A DNA stretch of 64,000 bases, from assembly GCA_039619475.1 (NCBI GenBank), contig CM077115.1, positions 553,744,826 to 553,808,825 on the forward strand, given 5' to 3'. How positions within the stretch are numbered: position 1 is the first letter of the stretch; each line of letters begins with the position of its first letter. Under the pieces are notes generated by a model, which saw only the letters and a program-made list of their open reading frames with translations, did no database searches and was not told where the DNA came from. Position numbers and translations under genes: made by a program. The stretch comes from Icerya purchasi (lineage: Eukaryota; Arthropoda; Insecta; Hemiptera; Monophlebidae). Positions 35,648 through 48,216 of this stretch are shown here, one piece after another.

Positions 35648-35990
35648 TAAACTCGGCCATTTCGGCCTCGCAAGGGGCTGTACCCCTTGACCCCCCTTGC
35701 TTTCATTTCTGTCTCTATCTCTTCTATACTTTGTATAAAATGATCAAAATTTACAACGTAATTCTTACTGGCATTAACACAAAAAAAAAATGACATAACC
35801 ACAAAAGTCCTATTCTAACATTTAACTTTCATTACATAAAATTGTGGCATTTTTTAAATAACAATAACAAAAATCCTATAAAATATAACAAACGTTACAT
35901 AAAATTAGGACATTTTTTTGGGACATTTTGCGTTACATAAAATTGGGACATTTTTGGGGTGTAGCCTAAGAATTACGTTGTAATTAATAT
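35648..35990 (+). mobile_element. TA-bounded MITE-like repeat, copy at 35.6 kb
   Basis: Nearly identical in its first 150 bases to the copy at 32177 (AACTCGGCCATTTCGGCC, then GGGGCTGTACCCCTTGA), with the subterminal arms ACAACGTAATTCTTA and TAAGAATTACGTTGT retained. Spacing between the arms differs because the ~25-bp internal unit varies in copy number. Followed by (TA)n and (GTAT)n. Confidence 0.82.
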
Positions 35991-38189
35991 ATATATACAT
36001 GTATGTATGTATGTATGTATATATATATATATGATCCTGAACAGTTTTCAAGCTGAGCTATCCTTTTATAAAAGAGAAGGTGTCTTCGTAGGTACAATAC
36101 CATTATTATCACTACTACTCCTACAATTACTGCAAATAGTAGTACTCTGTTTCGATAATTTTGTCTTAATTAAACGTTACTTTATCACTCCATAGGGAAT
36201 GAATAGCGCGAACTGTGAAAAAATTACATATTCATTTGATTTTAAACTTCGTAAGAAAAGAACAACTTTTTCCCTTTCTGTACTCTAAACTAGAACTGAA
36301 ACTTACATCATCGATATGTGCAGTAAAATTTTGTAAAACACGACTTGGTCTGAACTGAGATTTGAGCTTTAAGCACTGAATGCGACTTAATTAACTTAGA
36401 ACTTTCATTTTTTCGGAACAAAGAATTTTAATTCACATTTATGATTATATTTTTACCATTTTACAATTGAATAAGTTATGCCATTTATCGTGCAGAAGAC
36501 ATACATATTGCGTGCGAACTATTGTTGGAGGGAAAAGACAGTTTTAAAAATAAAAATAAACGATTTATGATAATAGATCGGTATCTATATCTCACCGACG
36601 CCCCCCCCAAGTAGTCCACTCTGTGGATCAATTTCACCTGATAACTTCCGGCACCTGATAACTTCCGGCACCTGATCTTTGATTGCACCAACTTTGACAG
36701 ACTCCGAGCTCTTCATAATATCATTTCTAACATTTCGCTTATAATTAATAATAAAAATGCTCAGAATCTGCTTCAATACTTCCGCTGAGTATTGAAAATC
36801 AAACTAACTGCAAAAGCAAGTGATCAGCCTCTGTAAGTATCTTATGCTTATGCTTAACTCTAACTCTAATTGTTATTCCATCACTGTAGTTTCACAGCTG
36901 TTCTATGAAATTTGTATTTACATATAGACTTGTATGTATATATATTTTGTTTAATTTAATTTATTAATTAAGTTAATTAAAGTAAATATAATGTAACGGT
37001 GACTATGTACCAACATCACCATTACCATTCTCTCACAACTTGTGTATAGTACAAAAAGAAAAATCTGTAGTTATTGCTGAGTACCCGCCACACTTGCAGA
37101 CAAAGATTTTGTAATTAACATATATTTTCATAAGTACACTATAACCGATTATACACAGATTATATATCAAATATACTTGCCCACACTGGTTATATTCAGA
37201 ATGGGAAAAACCAAAAAAAAACAAAATGGGTATCTACGAGTATGTGTGTAAGAGGGAAAGTAAAAGCTAAAGTGAAAAAATATGAATATGTGATCAGCTA
37301 CGATAGCGCAATTGATTAAGTAGCGTTTCGTTGAGTCAGGTCAATAATATTTTCTAGAATGACGACGCTATGCGGAACGAGGAGCTAATTTTTCTCTTAT
37401 GTTTGATATTTCCTGTTTTAAAATGATAATATAGTTTTATCGCGTTGTTGATTATCAGCGTAATAACGATATTTCGCAAAATGATAAGGATAACGACCGC
37501 ATTTTCAGTTCTATTCGTGTCTTTTTATAACTTTACTCTTTCTTTTTTGCGATATTATCGATGTTTTTTGTTGTTTTTTTTTCTCGACTTATTAAAACGG
37601 AAAAGGAAACAAATAAACAGCGCGCTGAGAGGCCTGCGTGCACATTTACGTGCGTAGTGCTAAAGAGTAAATTTGTATAAGTTTTCGATCAATATTGACA
37701 TGCGTATTTGACTAGTATCTGGATCCATCAAAACGGATTAACTCTGTAAATATGTGTCAGCTGTGTAATAAATCTACGACAAACTTGTTTGGAAGAAATA
37801 ATTACGGATAATTTCTTTGCATGAAGCTATTATTTACATATTATTCCCGACTCAAGTAGCAAAAATTCAGAATATATTTCATTAACACGAATGCTATTGC
37901 CCTACGTAGCACCTACTTAACGTGTCGTTATAATTATAAACCGAATCTTCTGACAATTCAAACGTACGCAATATTACGCGATCATAAATTTGCCGACTAC
38001 TTTTCAATTTTAAATTAATATTCCTGAAATTTCTGATATTGAATATTCAGACCGAGTTTATAATTATATCCGAAATTTTCTTGCTGCTCGTGCGCTCGGT
38101 CGAGTTTTTAAACTCATTATTCTTAATTTAATGTTGTACAGGAAAGTGTAATATTACTATATATGACTCATCTCTGAAGTAATACTTCA
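35991..38189. other. Intergenic; one 17-bp tandem duplication
   Basis: CACCTGATAACTTCCGG is repeated twice in tandem with a third partial unit at about 36637-36680, next to an 8-base C run at 36601-36608. No gene recognised. Confidence 0.5.
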
Positions 38190-38692
38190 AACTTTCCTTT
38201 TATCTTTGTTGAACAATTTCTGTTCTCGGACCATGTGATTCATACTGAAATCTAATACTTTACGTTCCAATTTAACTATTGCCGTTCTGTTATTACTTCC
38301 ATAATTCGCCTCCGCTTTAATCACAGTCTGCTTCCTGCTTCCCTCTTTCGTTTTAATATTGTTCAGTCTCCCTTGTGTCCTTTCCATCCTCCTATCTTAA
38401 ATTTGACCTGCGATGTAAATCACCTCCTATTCGAATGCTCATCTATCTCCTCAGAACGCGCAGTCCTTTATTCTAATTTGCTTTGCCTTGGCCTCCCGAC
38501 CCCTTACTGTGCCCACTATATTCTTGCTCTTCCTTCTCTTTCTGTTGTTCCTATATTGGCTATCTTTATTTCTTCTGTTTCTAATCGCTTCCTGATTTAA
38601 CTTTCAAGTCCCTACGTTTCATTGTTTGTTGGTCCTTTGTGCTGGGTAAATGTCCTGAGTTGACGCGCCCAAGATTTAAAAAAAAAAAAAAT
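38190..38692 (+). mobile_element. I-like LINE C-terminus and poly-A tail
   Basis: The frame at 38373-38600 reads CDVNHLLFECSSISSERAVL, then LGLPTPYCAHYILALP. The C..NH..FEC cluster is the C-terminal zinc-knuckle-like segment of I-clade ORF2. A short untranslated region with GGGTAAATGTCCTGAGTTGA precedes poly-A at 38678-38691. The 5' limit is approximate and the RT is absent. Confidence 0.75.
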
Positions 38693-39586
38693 TAACTATT
38701 ATCACTGGGCAGTGCCTGTATGAATATATTTATTCCTTGAATTTCATTTAGACCGTTCTCTACATAATCTTAAATCTTTACCTTTTAAACTGATTTTAAT
38801 CACTTGAAATTTTTCCTTCTGTCTGAAGAACATTTACAACGGTTAGTACACAATTATTCCTCCAGCTTTTTAATGGACTATTCTATTTTCTTTTTTATAT
38901 TTCGATTCGCTATATGCGGATTCTTAAAAGATGATGTAGAATGAGGTCTGCTTTAACGGAAAATAATGCACTGATTAAAATCATTTGCGAATATTAATAC
39001 ATACCTACAAATACAAGTTATATATATAATTAAAACTTGACCTTACGGACCACACCCTGAGGATAAAAACTCGGATCTCCGAATGATGACCCTGTAATAA
39101 TTACAGAAGAGTAAATTTCAATTGAATACGTCATTTCTAAAAAAAAACAATTTACGGTTTACGCAGCAATTTGTTTTAAAACTCGAACAGAAAAATGCCA
39201 ATTTTTACATATTACTTTAGGTGAAAGAATAGCACCATTATATATATATATATATATATATATACACGCGCGCGCGAGTGTGTGTGTATAAATTCGGTTT
39301 TTTAGTCCTCACCAAGGAGTGTACTCCCTACATTACGCGCTATCTTTGAATTGTTTCCATTGGCTACTTCATTCTACCTTTTTTAAAACCAGTAATTGTC
39401 AGTAATTACTTTTTTTTTCAAATGACGTTGTTAGATAACGATGTTACAAAAAAGCATTGCAAAAGAACATTACAAAAGAATATCAGCGATATCGTAACTA
39501 TCCTTTTCACATTATTCCCGGCGAAAGAACGACGTTATCAATTACACATACATATACATACATACATATACATTTATGTGTGTGTA

Positions 39587-39656
<70 letters not shown>

Positions 39657-39862
39657 CTAGGGGATTGGTCTCGTTGGCCGATTCGCGGCTTGTTCTTTCA
39701 GGCTTTAAATTGTTTTACTTTGAATATGTTCGAATTTTTATATTTAGAAATTCCATCAAGCTGTTCATGTCCACTTAATTTTTAAACTTTGGAGGTCCCA
39801 TTTTCTCTAGCGTTTCTACTACGTTATTTGAAAAAGGCGAATGACCCACCAACTATCATGCG
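38693..39862. other. Intergenic with TATATG hexamer array
   Basis: A (TATATG)n array covers about 39590-39655; frames of alternating Met-Tyr or Cys-Ile come from it. A (TA)n tract lies at 39241-39264. 39285-39545 may be a very diverged TA-bounded MITE-like copy. The block 39108-39235 recurs at 40192-40320. No gene. Confidence 0.55.
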
Positions 39863-40650
39863 TGTATTTTCCCAAATTTTGGTCTCTAAATATCAAAATT
39901 TTTCGAATTTCATATTTTTCCTGTATTTTGGAAGCTTTAGGATGTAGGTTAAAAAGAAAGTCAATACCGTAACTCTTATAGAACCGGCTGTGGAATTTTT
40001 TAAAATATTTTTTCTTAAAACTTGATTTTAAAATTTTTCAAAATTTGGGCTCTTTAATTTTAAAATGTTAACGATCTCGCATTTTTCCTATATTCTAGTG
40101 ATTGAAATGCATCATTTAAAAAAAAAAAGTGACCCTCCAGCTATCATGGAAAGAGCTGTGGAATTTTTTTCTGTTTTCGGTCATAAGAGTAAATTTCAAT
40201 TGAATGTGTCATTACTAAAAAAACATTTTTTACGATTTACGCAGCAATTTATTTTAAAACTTCACGACGATTTAAGCGAACAGAAAAATGCCAATTTTTA
40301 CATATTACTCTGTAGACGTAAGGGGGCGCGCACGTTTTCCCAAATTTCGGTCCCTAAATATCAACATTTTGCAAATTTTGTATTTTTCCTGCATTCTGCA
40401 GACCTCTTAGTATGTAAGTTAAAAAGATAATTAATACCGTAACTCATATAGAACAGTTTTTTTAAATTTCTTTTCTTAAAACTTGATTTTCAAATTTTTC
40501 AAAATTGGGCTTTTTAATTTTAAAATTTTGAGGGTTTCATAATTTTTTTTGTTCCCACGAAGAAAATACGTCGACTGAAATTAACTAAACTTTCCAGTTA
40601 CTATAGAACGCGATGTACGATTTTATTTCTTGCAGCTTTATAAAAGATAT
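39863..40650 (+). repeat. Tandem repeat, four diverged ~158-bp units
   Basis: Units starting near 39893, 40051, 40351 and 40510 share TAAAT..CAAAATTTT, TTTTTCCTGTATT, the ATACCGTAACTCTTATAGAA or TATCATGG region, and GTGGAATTTTTT. Starts are 158 and 159 bases apart within pairs and about 458 bases apart between pairs. The insertion between pairs (40192-40320) is also present alone at 39108-39235. This looks like a decayed satellite or higher-order repeat. The 121-codon frame at 40065-40430 spans unit boundaries and is not considered a gene. Confidence 0.7.
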
Positions 40651-41189
40651 ATATATATATATATATGTGTGTATACATATATATATATATAAATAAACAT
40701 ATACATACATATTACTATAACATGGATAAATGAAAATTAATTTATTTTCTTCCGGTTTTTTATAGGCAATCTCATTTAGAATTAAATAACATAACTTTTG
40801 CCGTTAAGATTATAGTTTATAGATAATAAGACGGGATTATAGGTCAGATTATAGAACTGATTTCTTCGTCAAACAACACCGTTTGTATTCCAATTTTAAT
40901 GGTTCTGTGGGAGCTTTGATTTTGCTGTTAATTTCATTCAGAGTAAGCTTTTTCATCCGATTAATTTCTGGACTATTTTTATTTATCACATCCTTTCCAT
41001 CACAAAGATGAAAGATAGCAAAACTAGGGCGATTTTGATCGGAAGGCGTAGACGATTTATCAATCAAAGTGTAAGGATTCTTAATGGTCAGAATGAGAAA
41101 GTGGCTTTCAGTATTTGGCCGTGACTTTACGTAAGATACTAAACTTCCGGCAATGCATTTCAAAGGCACAAAAGAAATTGAATTATTTC
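40651..41189. other. Intergenic with an unrecognised minus frame
   Basis: The 106-aa minus frame at 40849-41169 (MPLKCIAGSLVSYVKSRPNT at the start) has mixed composition and no motif I can name. It lies directly upstream of a LINE fragment on the other strand. Left unassigned. Confidence 0.4.
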
Positions 41190-41850
41190 TGATATTTCAC
41201 AAAAAAACCGAAGCATAAAACATAAATTCTTAACCTACGGAAGCGTAATATTGCCCGAATTACTTTATGGTTTGCCTGTATGTTCCTACATAAGCAGAAG
41301 CAATATTCAAAAGCTGTAAAGATTACAGAACTCGTGCTTTAAAATTATATTAAATAAACCACGCTAGGCGAGCATTAAATGGATGCGTGAAAAATTACAA
41401 TCTTCATTTGTCACAGAGATTATAAAAGACCGGATGAAAAAGATTTTTGATAAATTCAATTCATCAGAGATAGTATAATAGCAAAAGAAATCGGTGATTA
41501 TCAAAAACATACGAAACCGATGTATAATTAATGTGAACGCATAGACGTGTATTATACGACTAACATATTGCTTCGAAATCTTACAATATGGCCGGTACAT
41601 GCGAACATATCTGGAAAGCTCTGTATCTATTTCGGATAAAACTGTGCATCAGCGTAACTATAAGATTGGATTCGCATTTCCCTATCAAGCATCTCCATAA
41701 GTATCTGACGTATAGCATTATCAGCGGTGTAAAATAGTAGCTAATAAATGTGCTCATATCCGGTAAGAGAGTTTTCGGTGCGGATGTTAGTCAACAGTTC
41801 GTTTTGTTTGTATCCCTTATCTTAATGCATAAATAAATAAATGTTTCCTT
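41190..41850 (+). mobile_element. CR1/jockey-like LINE C-terminal fragment
   Basis: Shifting plus-strand frames give SVILPELLYGLPVCSYISRS, then NIQKLQRLQNSCFKIILNKP, then KWMREKLQSSFVTEIIKDRM near 41230-41440. ILP.LLYG...W........LQ..Q....R.I is the usual end of the RT connection domain of these LINEs. Minus frame 41364-41600 is a shadow. The 3' end may be near the CATAAATAAATAAATG repeat at 41828. Confidence 0.68.
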
Positions 41851-41991
41851 CTTTCGTCTTTTTTCCTTTCCATTACACGACTATAAGAGAAAGATGCGCA
41901 GAATAGAACGGCAGTGAATCCATTTTAGATAACCGAAAATCTGGACAGTCTCGTTCTATCGACTCTTTATCGCATATTTATTAATAAAATC

Positions 41992-42700
41992 TTTTTTTTT
42001 TTCTTGGGGGGGGGGGCGCTCGGTCATGGCTTTGACCCAACTGCTTGAATGCATTAGGACTTTAGATTCATGGAAAGAACAAAGGATTGAAGTAATGAAA
42101 TTATCGCTGAAGATGAGATGGAAAAGAGATAAAGGGAGCACTGTAAGCAGTCGGAAAACCTAGAGCCAAGACTTTCGAATACAAAAGAGAGAACATTCGC
42201 TATAACAAGAGTCGAACATTTGAAGAAAGGATGGTTTGCGTCGCATTTAAAGAGAGAATCAGTATTGTGGAGGGAACAGTAAGGAGAAGGAGGTATGGAA
42301 AAATAAAAACCCGAAAAGCGCCGAGTAGGGAATTCCTCGATCTGATTAAAGAAGCAATAGTAGAACGAAGACTGAATGGGATGATTTTTTTTTGATTTTT
42401 TTTTCGTAGGTGCAATAACAAACATTTTATGCCCAGAAGTAATATAGAGGGGAAAGGATAGCAGTTCGGTCGGAGATAGATAATAAAAAAGAAGAAAGTA
42501 AAGGAATGACGAAGCACATTAAGGAGCAGGGACGTCAAATGCTAAAAGAGTTGAGTGTAACAAGTGGATCGTTCATTTGAGAGGGTCGGACACTCGAAAA
42601 GAATGAAATCGCACAAAGCCTCATCGTTTCGGTGAAGAGGGAAGAACGAAGGATGGAAAGAAACCAAGTCTACTGGGTGTCATTAGTATGAAGCGCGATT
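41992..42700 (-). mobile_element. I-like LINE C-terminus and tail
   Basis: Poly-T at 41992-42002 followed by an 11-base G run at 42006-42016 marks the tail of a minus-strand copy. Minus frames 42425-42054 and 42538-42200 give FKCDANHPFFKCSTLVIANV, corresponding to CDVNHLLFECSSISSERAVL at 38.4 kb, and LFLISS-type hydrophobic sequence after it. Broken by frameshifts; the 5' end is approximate. Confidence 0.7.
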
Positions 42701-44868
42701 AGAGAATAAGGAAGGTTGGCCATCAAAACATTTCTTCGTTATTTGTTTACTATTTTGTCTTTTTGACCCTTTAGCTTTTCAACGTTCCAGCAATAAAAAA
42801 TTTAGGTACTAGGTGTTGTTGAAAAGAAATTAATTTGACCGTTGTAAATGGATTTTTTAAAATAATTTAAGACAATGCGGGGGGGGGGGCAAAAAAAATT
42901 TGGTTAATTCGTAAAAATTGCATCCAACGTAAACTATAGCCAGTTTAATGGCAAAAAAAATGATTTTTTGTTTTTTGATCTTGTGTGCTGATTTTTCTTT
43001 TTTTTTTTTTTTTCATTTTAATCATAATTGTCTGCCTTGGTCTAAAAATGAATCATTAGCGACCGACACGGAAACACTTGGTCCAATTTTGAAAACGGGG
43101 TTTAAATTGAAAAAGAAGGAAAAAGACATTTTAAAAAGTAGTTTTTATAGAGCTTACAAAATTCTGTGACATAAATAAATTCTTCGTCGAGAAAGTTATT
43201 ACCGTGACCAGTGTCAACTTGTTTTATTTTTTATTTATTCTTTTTTTTAAATTCTCCTCCTCACTTTTTCTATATACGCCGTTTTGTAACTACTAAGGTC
43301 ACATTACAGCACATATGCAGAGGTAACTTATATAAATGTTCGGTCAAACCACTCGTTCTAACAATAATCCTTGTGACGTTAGTTGTAGTATGTACTTAAC
43401 AGTCCTGTATGTTACTGGGTAGGCTATGTTGCGTCCGGAACGTGGCGATCTTTGGCCACGTGAGAAGTATCTATGGAACTACTGCCGGTATACCGCAGCC
43501 TTGTTTTATTAATAATGCTAGAAAACATCAAAGTTACAGAAGTTTTATTTAAAAAATTAAGATTTTATTCGACAAGTCGTGAATATTATTATGGCAGGGT
43601 AAAAAATATGACGTTTGTACTTTTAGCGTAAGCACGAGAACTTATACCGCCCATTTAGATTCGTCTTCATATATTACGAAAAACAATACCGAGATTTTCA
43701 TTCGCAATTTTAATTCAACTTTCATTTCCCAACTTTATTGAAAATTTTTCGTAAATTACTTTGCTAGCGCTCTTGTTTTTTGTTTTTTTTTTGAGGGGAA
43801 GGGGGGTCTGTTTGTTTTTCGAAATTATTCTCCTTCAAAAATTTTTCCGAACAATAAGATCATATTTTCCCGCAATTAGTTGATGATCGTATTTACCGGC
43901 TTCGTTGTACATAGATGAGAGCGCAAGTGTTTTTATAGATTAAAATCGAAGTTATAGAGAGATGACCGGGATGTATTTATACTTTAATTTCATTTATGAT
44001 ACGGATCATAAAACCGGATAACCTCGATCTGAATCTTTTTCACAGTTGAAATTCGTTCGAAAATTAAACCGAACCGAACAGAGCTGTTTTCAACTGCAAT
44101 CGAATAATTATATATATTTCCGTTTTAATATGCAGCAACGTTTTATGACTATTTCATTATTAACGTGTAAAATTCTCTTCATGTCTAATCGATGGTGTAG
44201 CGCATTTCTATGTCTTTATCGATGACTAGCTTACTCTGAGATAATTGCAAATCGGTGAAATCGGCAATCACGTCTGAAATGAACACAGCTACAATTACCG
44301 CTCTGCCTGTACTACCTCCATTTTCCTTTGCCACGTTTAACTGCAAGGCACAAATTGCAAAAACTTGCGCTTATCCATCCCCACAATTTCTGCCTCGACA
44401 GACATTAGTCGTGTAAAATAAGATTTTTGTCGGTTTTTTTGTAATTGTAGGGGGACAATAATTCTCTGTTCCAGTTAAAATCTTACGCTTGTAATCCTTC
44501 CTCGGCGACGACAAAAAAAAAAAAAACAAGAAAGAGAGATTATTATTATTTATTTATTTGGTGAATAATAACATAAATACATAGTAATTGAAACATAGCC
44601 ATGAGTATCTCAGTTGAATGAACACCTCATGGATTGGAAACAATAAAAAGAAAATGAAAAAGACAAAAATTAACCGATATAAAAATTAAAATTAAATTAT
44701 TCGTTAAATGAAAAATCTTCAACATCCGAATATTTGGAAGCCATGATAAAATTCGCCGCGCGCGTGCAGGAATTTTGATAGATAACGATCACACTAGAGG
44801 CCGGAGATTATAATTAGCACATATTTCGAAAATTTTAAACCCTCACGGATATTATTTCGGGTTAAATG
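42701..44868. other. Intergenic, nothing recognised
   Basis: An 11-base G run at 42879-42889 and T-rich tracts near 43000 and 43240. No recognisable gene. Confidence 0.5.
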
Positions 44869-45100
44869 CAAGGGCGTCGCCAGCCGATGAGCCAGGGAGG
44901 GGGGCAAGATGATAGATAGAAAGAGGATATGAGTTATAGGACAAAAATAAAATCTATAAGTTGTAAAGGCTTAATATTTTATTAAACAAGAATAAAATAT
45001 TAATTAAAATTTCGTGGGTTTCTGGTAAATTATTCATGATTACGCGCCTATGAATACTCATTATGGCCAGTTGATCAAAAAGTTTCAATGCCCCAGGGGG
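44869..45100. mobile_element. hAT-type MITE family 1, copy C (3'-truncated)
   Basis: Starts CAAGGGCGTCGCCAGCC and aligns with copies A, B and D until the G-rich stretch near 45100, where it stops without the right TIR. The left 8 bases are GTTAAATG; no duplication can be tested. The copy lies about 430 bp from copy D in the same orientation. Confidence 0.82.
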
Positions 45101-45526
45101 TTTTATTCTGCCATACGCACATATGCGAAAGAAATATCGTGTGTTGAAAAAAATTTCAATCACAACCTGTGAAAGCAAGTGTGTTTATGTTACCGAAACA
45201 AACATGCGAACAACTCCTTATTGCCGGAAACCCCAATGTGCATGTGTCTTCATCTGAAGTTTCGAAGGATAAGCTTTTTTTTTTTTTTTTTTTTTTTTTG
45301 ATTTGTTAGAAAAGTTAAAAGTGATATTTCAGAGTAAATAAACTTAACAATTGCTCGTTGAAACAATCCTTCGACAACACTGCTTAAACCAAAATATAAT
45401 ATTGGACGGATGCGCACGCAAAAGCGTGTATGCTAACAGTTTGCGAAAGTGTAGTGTGACATAAAAAATACGCAGTGAAATTGAAAATGATCTGAATATC
45501 GGCTAATAGAACAACCGACTGTTACG
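45101..45526. other. Intergenic between two MITE copies
   Basis: Contains a 25-base T run at 45275-45299 followed by GATTTGTTAG, possibly a LINE tail, not claimed. No gene. Confidence 0.5.
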
Positions 45527-45791
45527 CAAGGGCGTCGCCAGCCGATGAGCCAGAGAGGGGCAAGATGATAGAAAGAGGATATGAGTTGTAGGAAAAATAA
45601 AATTTACAAGTTGTAAAGGCTTTTAATATTTTATTAAACGAGAATAAAATCTTAATTAAAACACATAAGTTTTCCAAATTGTCCATGATTACGCGCCTAC
45701 GAATACACTCATCAATGCCAGTTGATTAAAAAGTTTCAAGGCTCCAGGAGGGGCAGCTGCCCCTCCCTGCCCCTCGCTGACGACGCCCATG
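45527..45791. mobile_element. hAT-type MITE family 1, copy D
   Basis: 265 bp with CAAGGGCGTCGCCAGCC at the left and GACGACGCCCATG at the right, flanked by exact 8-bp duplications CTGTTACG at 45519-45526 and 45792-45799. The best evidence in the window that this family moves with an 8-bp duplication. Frames crossing it are shadows. Confidence 0.93.
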
Positions 45792-48149
45792 CTGTTACGT
45801 ACTACAAATTTAAAATAGTTGAAAAATTCGGTTTTGAATCCTCTTCTTCCTACTTGATTGTCTCTGCAAAGATACCGAATATTCTCCGCTATTTCAAGGT
45901 TTGTAAGTGACATAATTAAGAAATTATTTCCGGATTCTTCTGTGAATGAAAAAAGTACGTATGTTCCGCGCAAAGACTGGAAAAGTGCTCTGGGGCCATT
46001 TTATCCTAATTTAATTCATACGCTCGTGGAATTTGGCCGAAAAAATCCAATTTTCGTTTGCAAATGTGAACAAATTGACATCAAGTATAAAAAAAAAAAA
46101 AAAAAAAAAAAATGTATATTCTTTCAGGTATACAAAGAAAAATATTCAATTTTACTATTATCACCGGAACCAATTAAAATTCGTCGGGGAACATGAGACC
46201 GGAAGCATTTTTTTTTACATTAAAAATATCGCGAGCGGACTCGTTCAAATATTAATGTCTCCGTGTAAAGGGAAGCATTTAAAGATGCTTTAATTTAAAA
46301 AAAAAAAAAAACAATTGCCATAATTAGTACGCACTTTTCACACATAACAGAATGTATTAAACCCTGTAGGAAAGAAAAAATTTGTCGTCGAAACACTTCT
46401 TGAAGTTGTACATTTTTTTCTTAATTGCCAGACATAATATTAAACAAGCTGAACAAAACAATGCCGAATATGAGATATTACGCCAAATAAATAATTTCAT
46501 TAATGGGTGTCAGCAGACCTTTCAAATAGTACCTGAATTTAAATACCGCGCCCTGTTACATCGGTGTGAATGTGGCACACTTTTTACCTAATTTATAAGT
46601 ATCTATTTTAAGAGCGACAAACGACACAACATCAGTATATATATATATATATGTATATGAAGAAAACTTAGTACATGTTTTATTATAATAATATCACGAA
46701 TTCTTTCTTCGTTTGTATATTTTTTACCAATCGAAAGATGTATTGAAAAAAATAAATAAATAAAAATAAAATAAAAAAAAAAGATTTATTAAAAATTATT
46801 TCGCAAATTTTTTAAAGTAGTTTATTCCGCGCATATTTTAAACCTCTTTCGTGTCTAAGCTTTTATTCGTATGCAACAAATCCAAACCGATTATAGGAGC
46901 GGAATTGTACATACTTCCCACCGGCAGACTTAATCCGCCTTCAATCTACCAAACTTGTGTACATTTTTCATCGATACTATGATTATGTTGATCATCTTTA
47001 AGATTTTCTGTACATCGCCTCAGCGAACATCAAAGCGCTGTTGTAAACGACGTTCTGACAGATTTCCGATAGATGTCTCAAAACCAGTTACAAGATGGAT
47101 TTACTTGCATTTTAGCACCTTCATTTTGTGCTGTACTTGCAAATCGATTAGCGTAGATACATCTATCATTTTAGCTTCCCCAAAGGCGATTTTTTTCTCT
47201 CCTAATCGGCAAGAAGATTTCTCGCTACACCATATCACTTTCATCTCTGCGTAGTAGTACATGCAAACGGATCAGCCGTTGATTCAAATTAACTACCCCA
47301 CTGATCTGGGTACACTGTCGATCGTTATAGTTGACCATGGATTAACAAAGTTCCATGACATTTCTTCTACCAAAACCGACTCGCTTTCGGATCTGGTAAA
47401 AAAAAGGGATTAAAAGAGAGACTGCTAATTGGAATAATTTCATTAAAAACGCGATTCTATTCTCAGTTCTGGTTTGTCCGTTTTGTTAGTATCAAAATTT
47501 AACCGACTCTACCGCTGCATTTTAATTATGCGACTATTACTTAGACGATTCATATCGGACATAATTCCGGCATGTGATTAAAATATGCATAGACGAGAGT
47601 CTGGTCACGTTAACACGAATGACCGCGGAAATATAAATCATTTCAATTGCGAGCTGCACGAAGCTATCGCCAGAGCGTTATTCTTCAAGAAGTTAATGTT
47701 TTGCGGTTTATTATATTGTATCCTTCGGTTACCCGTTTTTACGGTAGCTAGTCAAGTTCATTACGAAAAATTTTTTTGCTAATGTAGAGGAACACGAGTT
47801 AATAATGCAGCTATTATTTGTTTTAGTTCTTTCTCTACTCTAATATTATTCATGTATACAATCGTATGCATGTGGTGTGAGCGTGTTATTAATCTCTCTC
47901 GTGTAAATAGTTACAATTATTGGCCAAACTGATGAGCCACGGAAGAAAAGATTTTATCGGCATATGCAAGAGCAACATCGAAAAATGTATATTTATATCT
48001 AGGAGATTCTTTTGCCAGAAAAATGTGCAAATAATTATATCTGTAAATTATTTACAAGGAATTTAATATATATTTTGAAATTTTCTCTGTTTGCCTGTCG
48101 TCTATAAATAGATTATTTAAAAAAAATAATAGTTAAGATTTTAACAAAC

Positions 48150-48216
<67 letters not shown>

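Noticed and set aside
39422..39785. Frames of MYMYMY and CICICI up to 118 codons
   Set aside because: Translated TATATG hexamer array; no protein-like composition outside it.
45275..45310. Poly-T followed by GATTTGTTAG as a further LINE tail
   Set aside because: Only about ten bases resemble the tails at 30.0 kb; no coding remnant follows.
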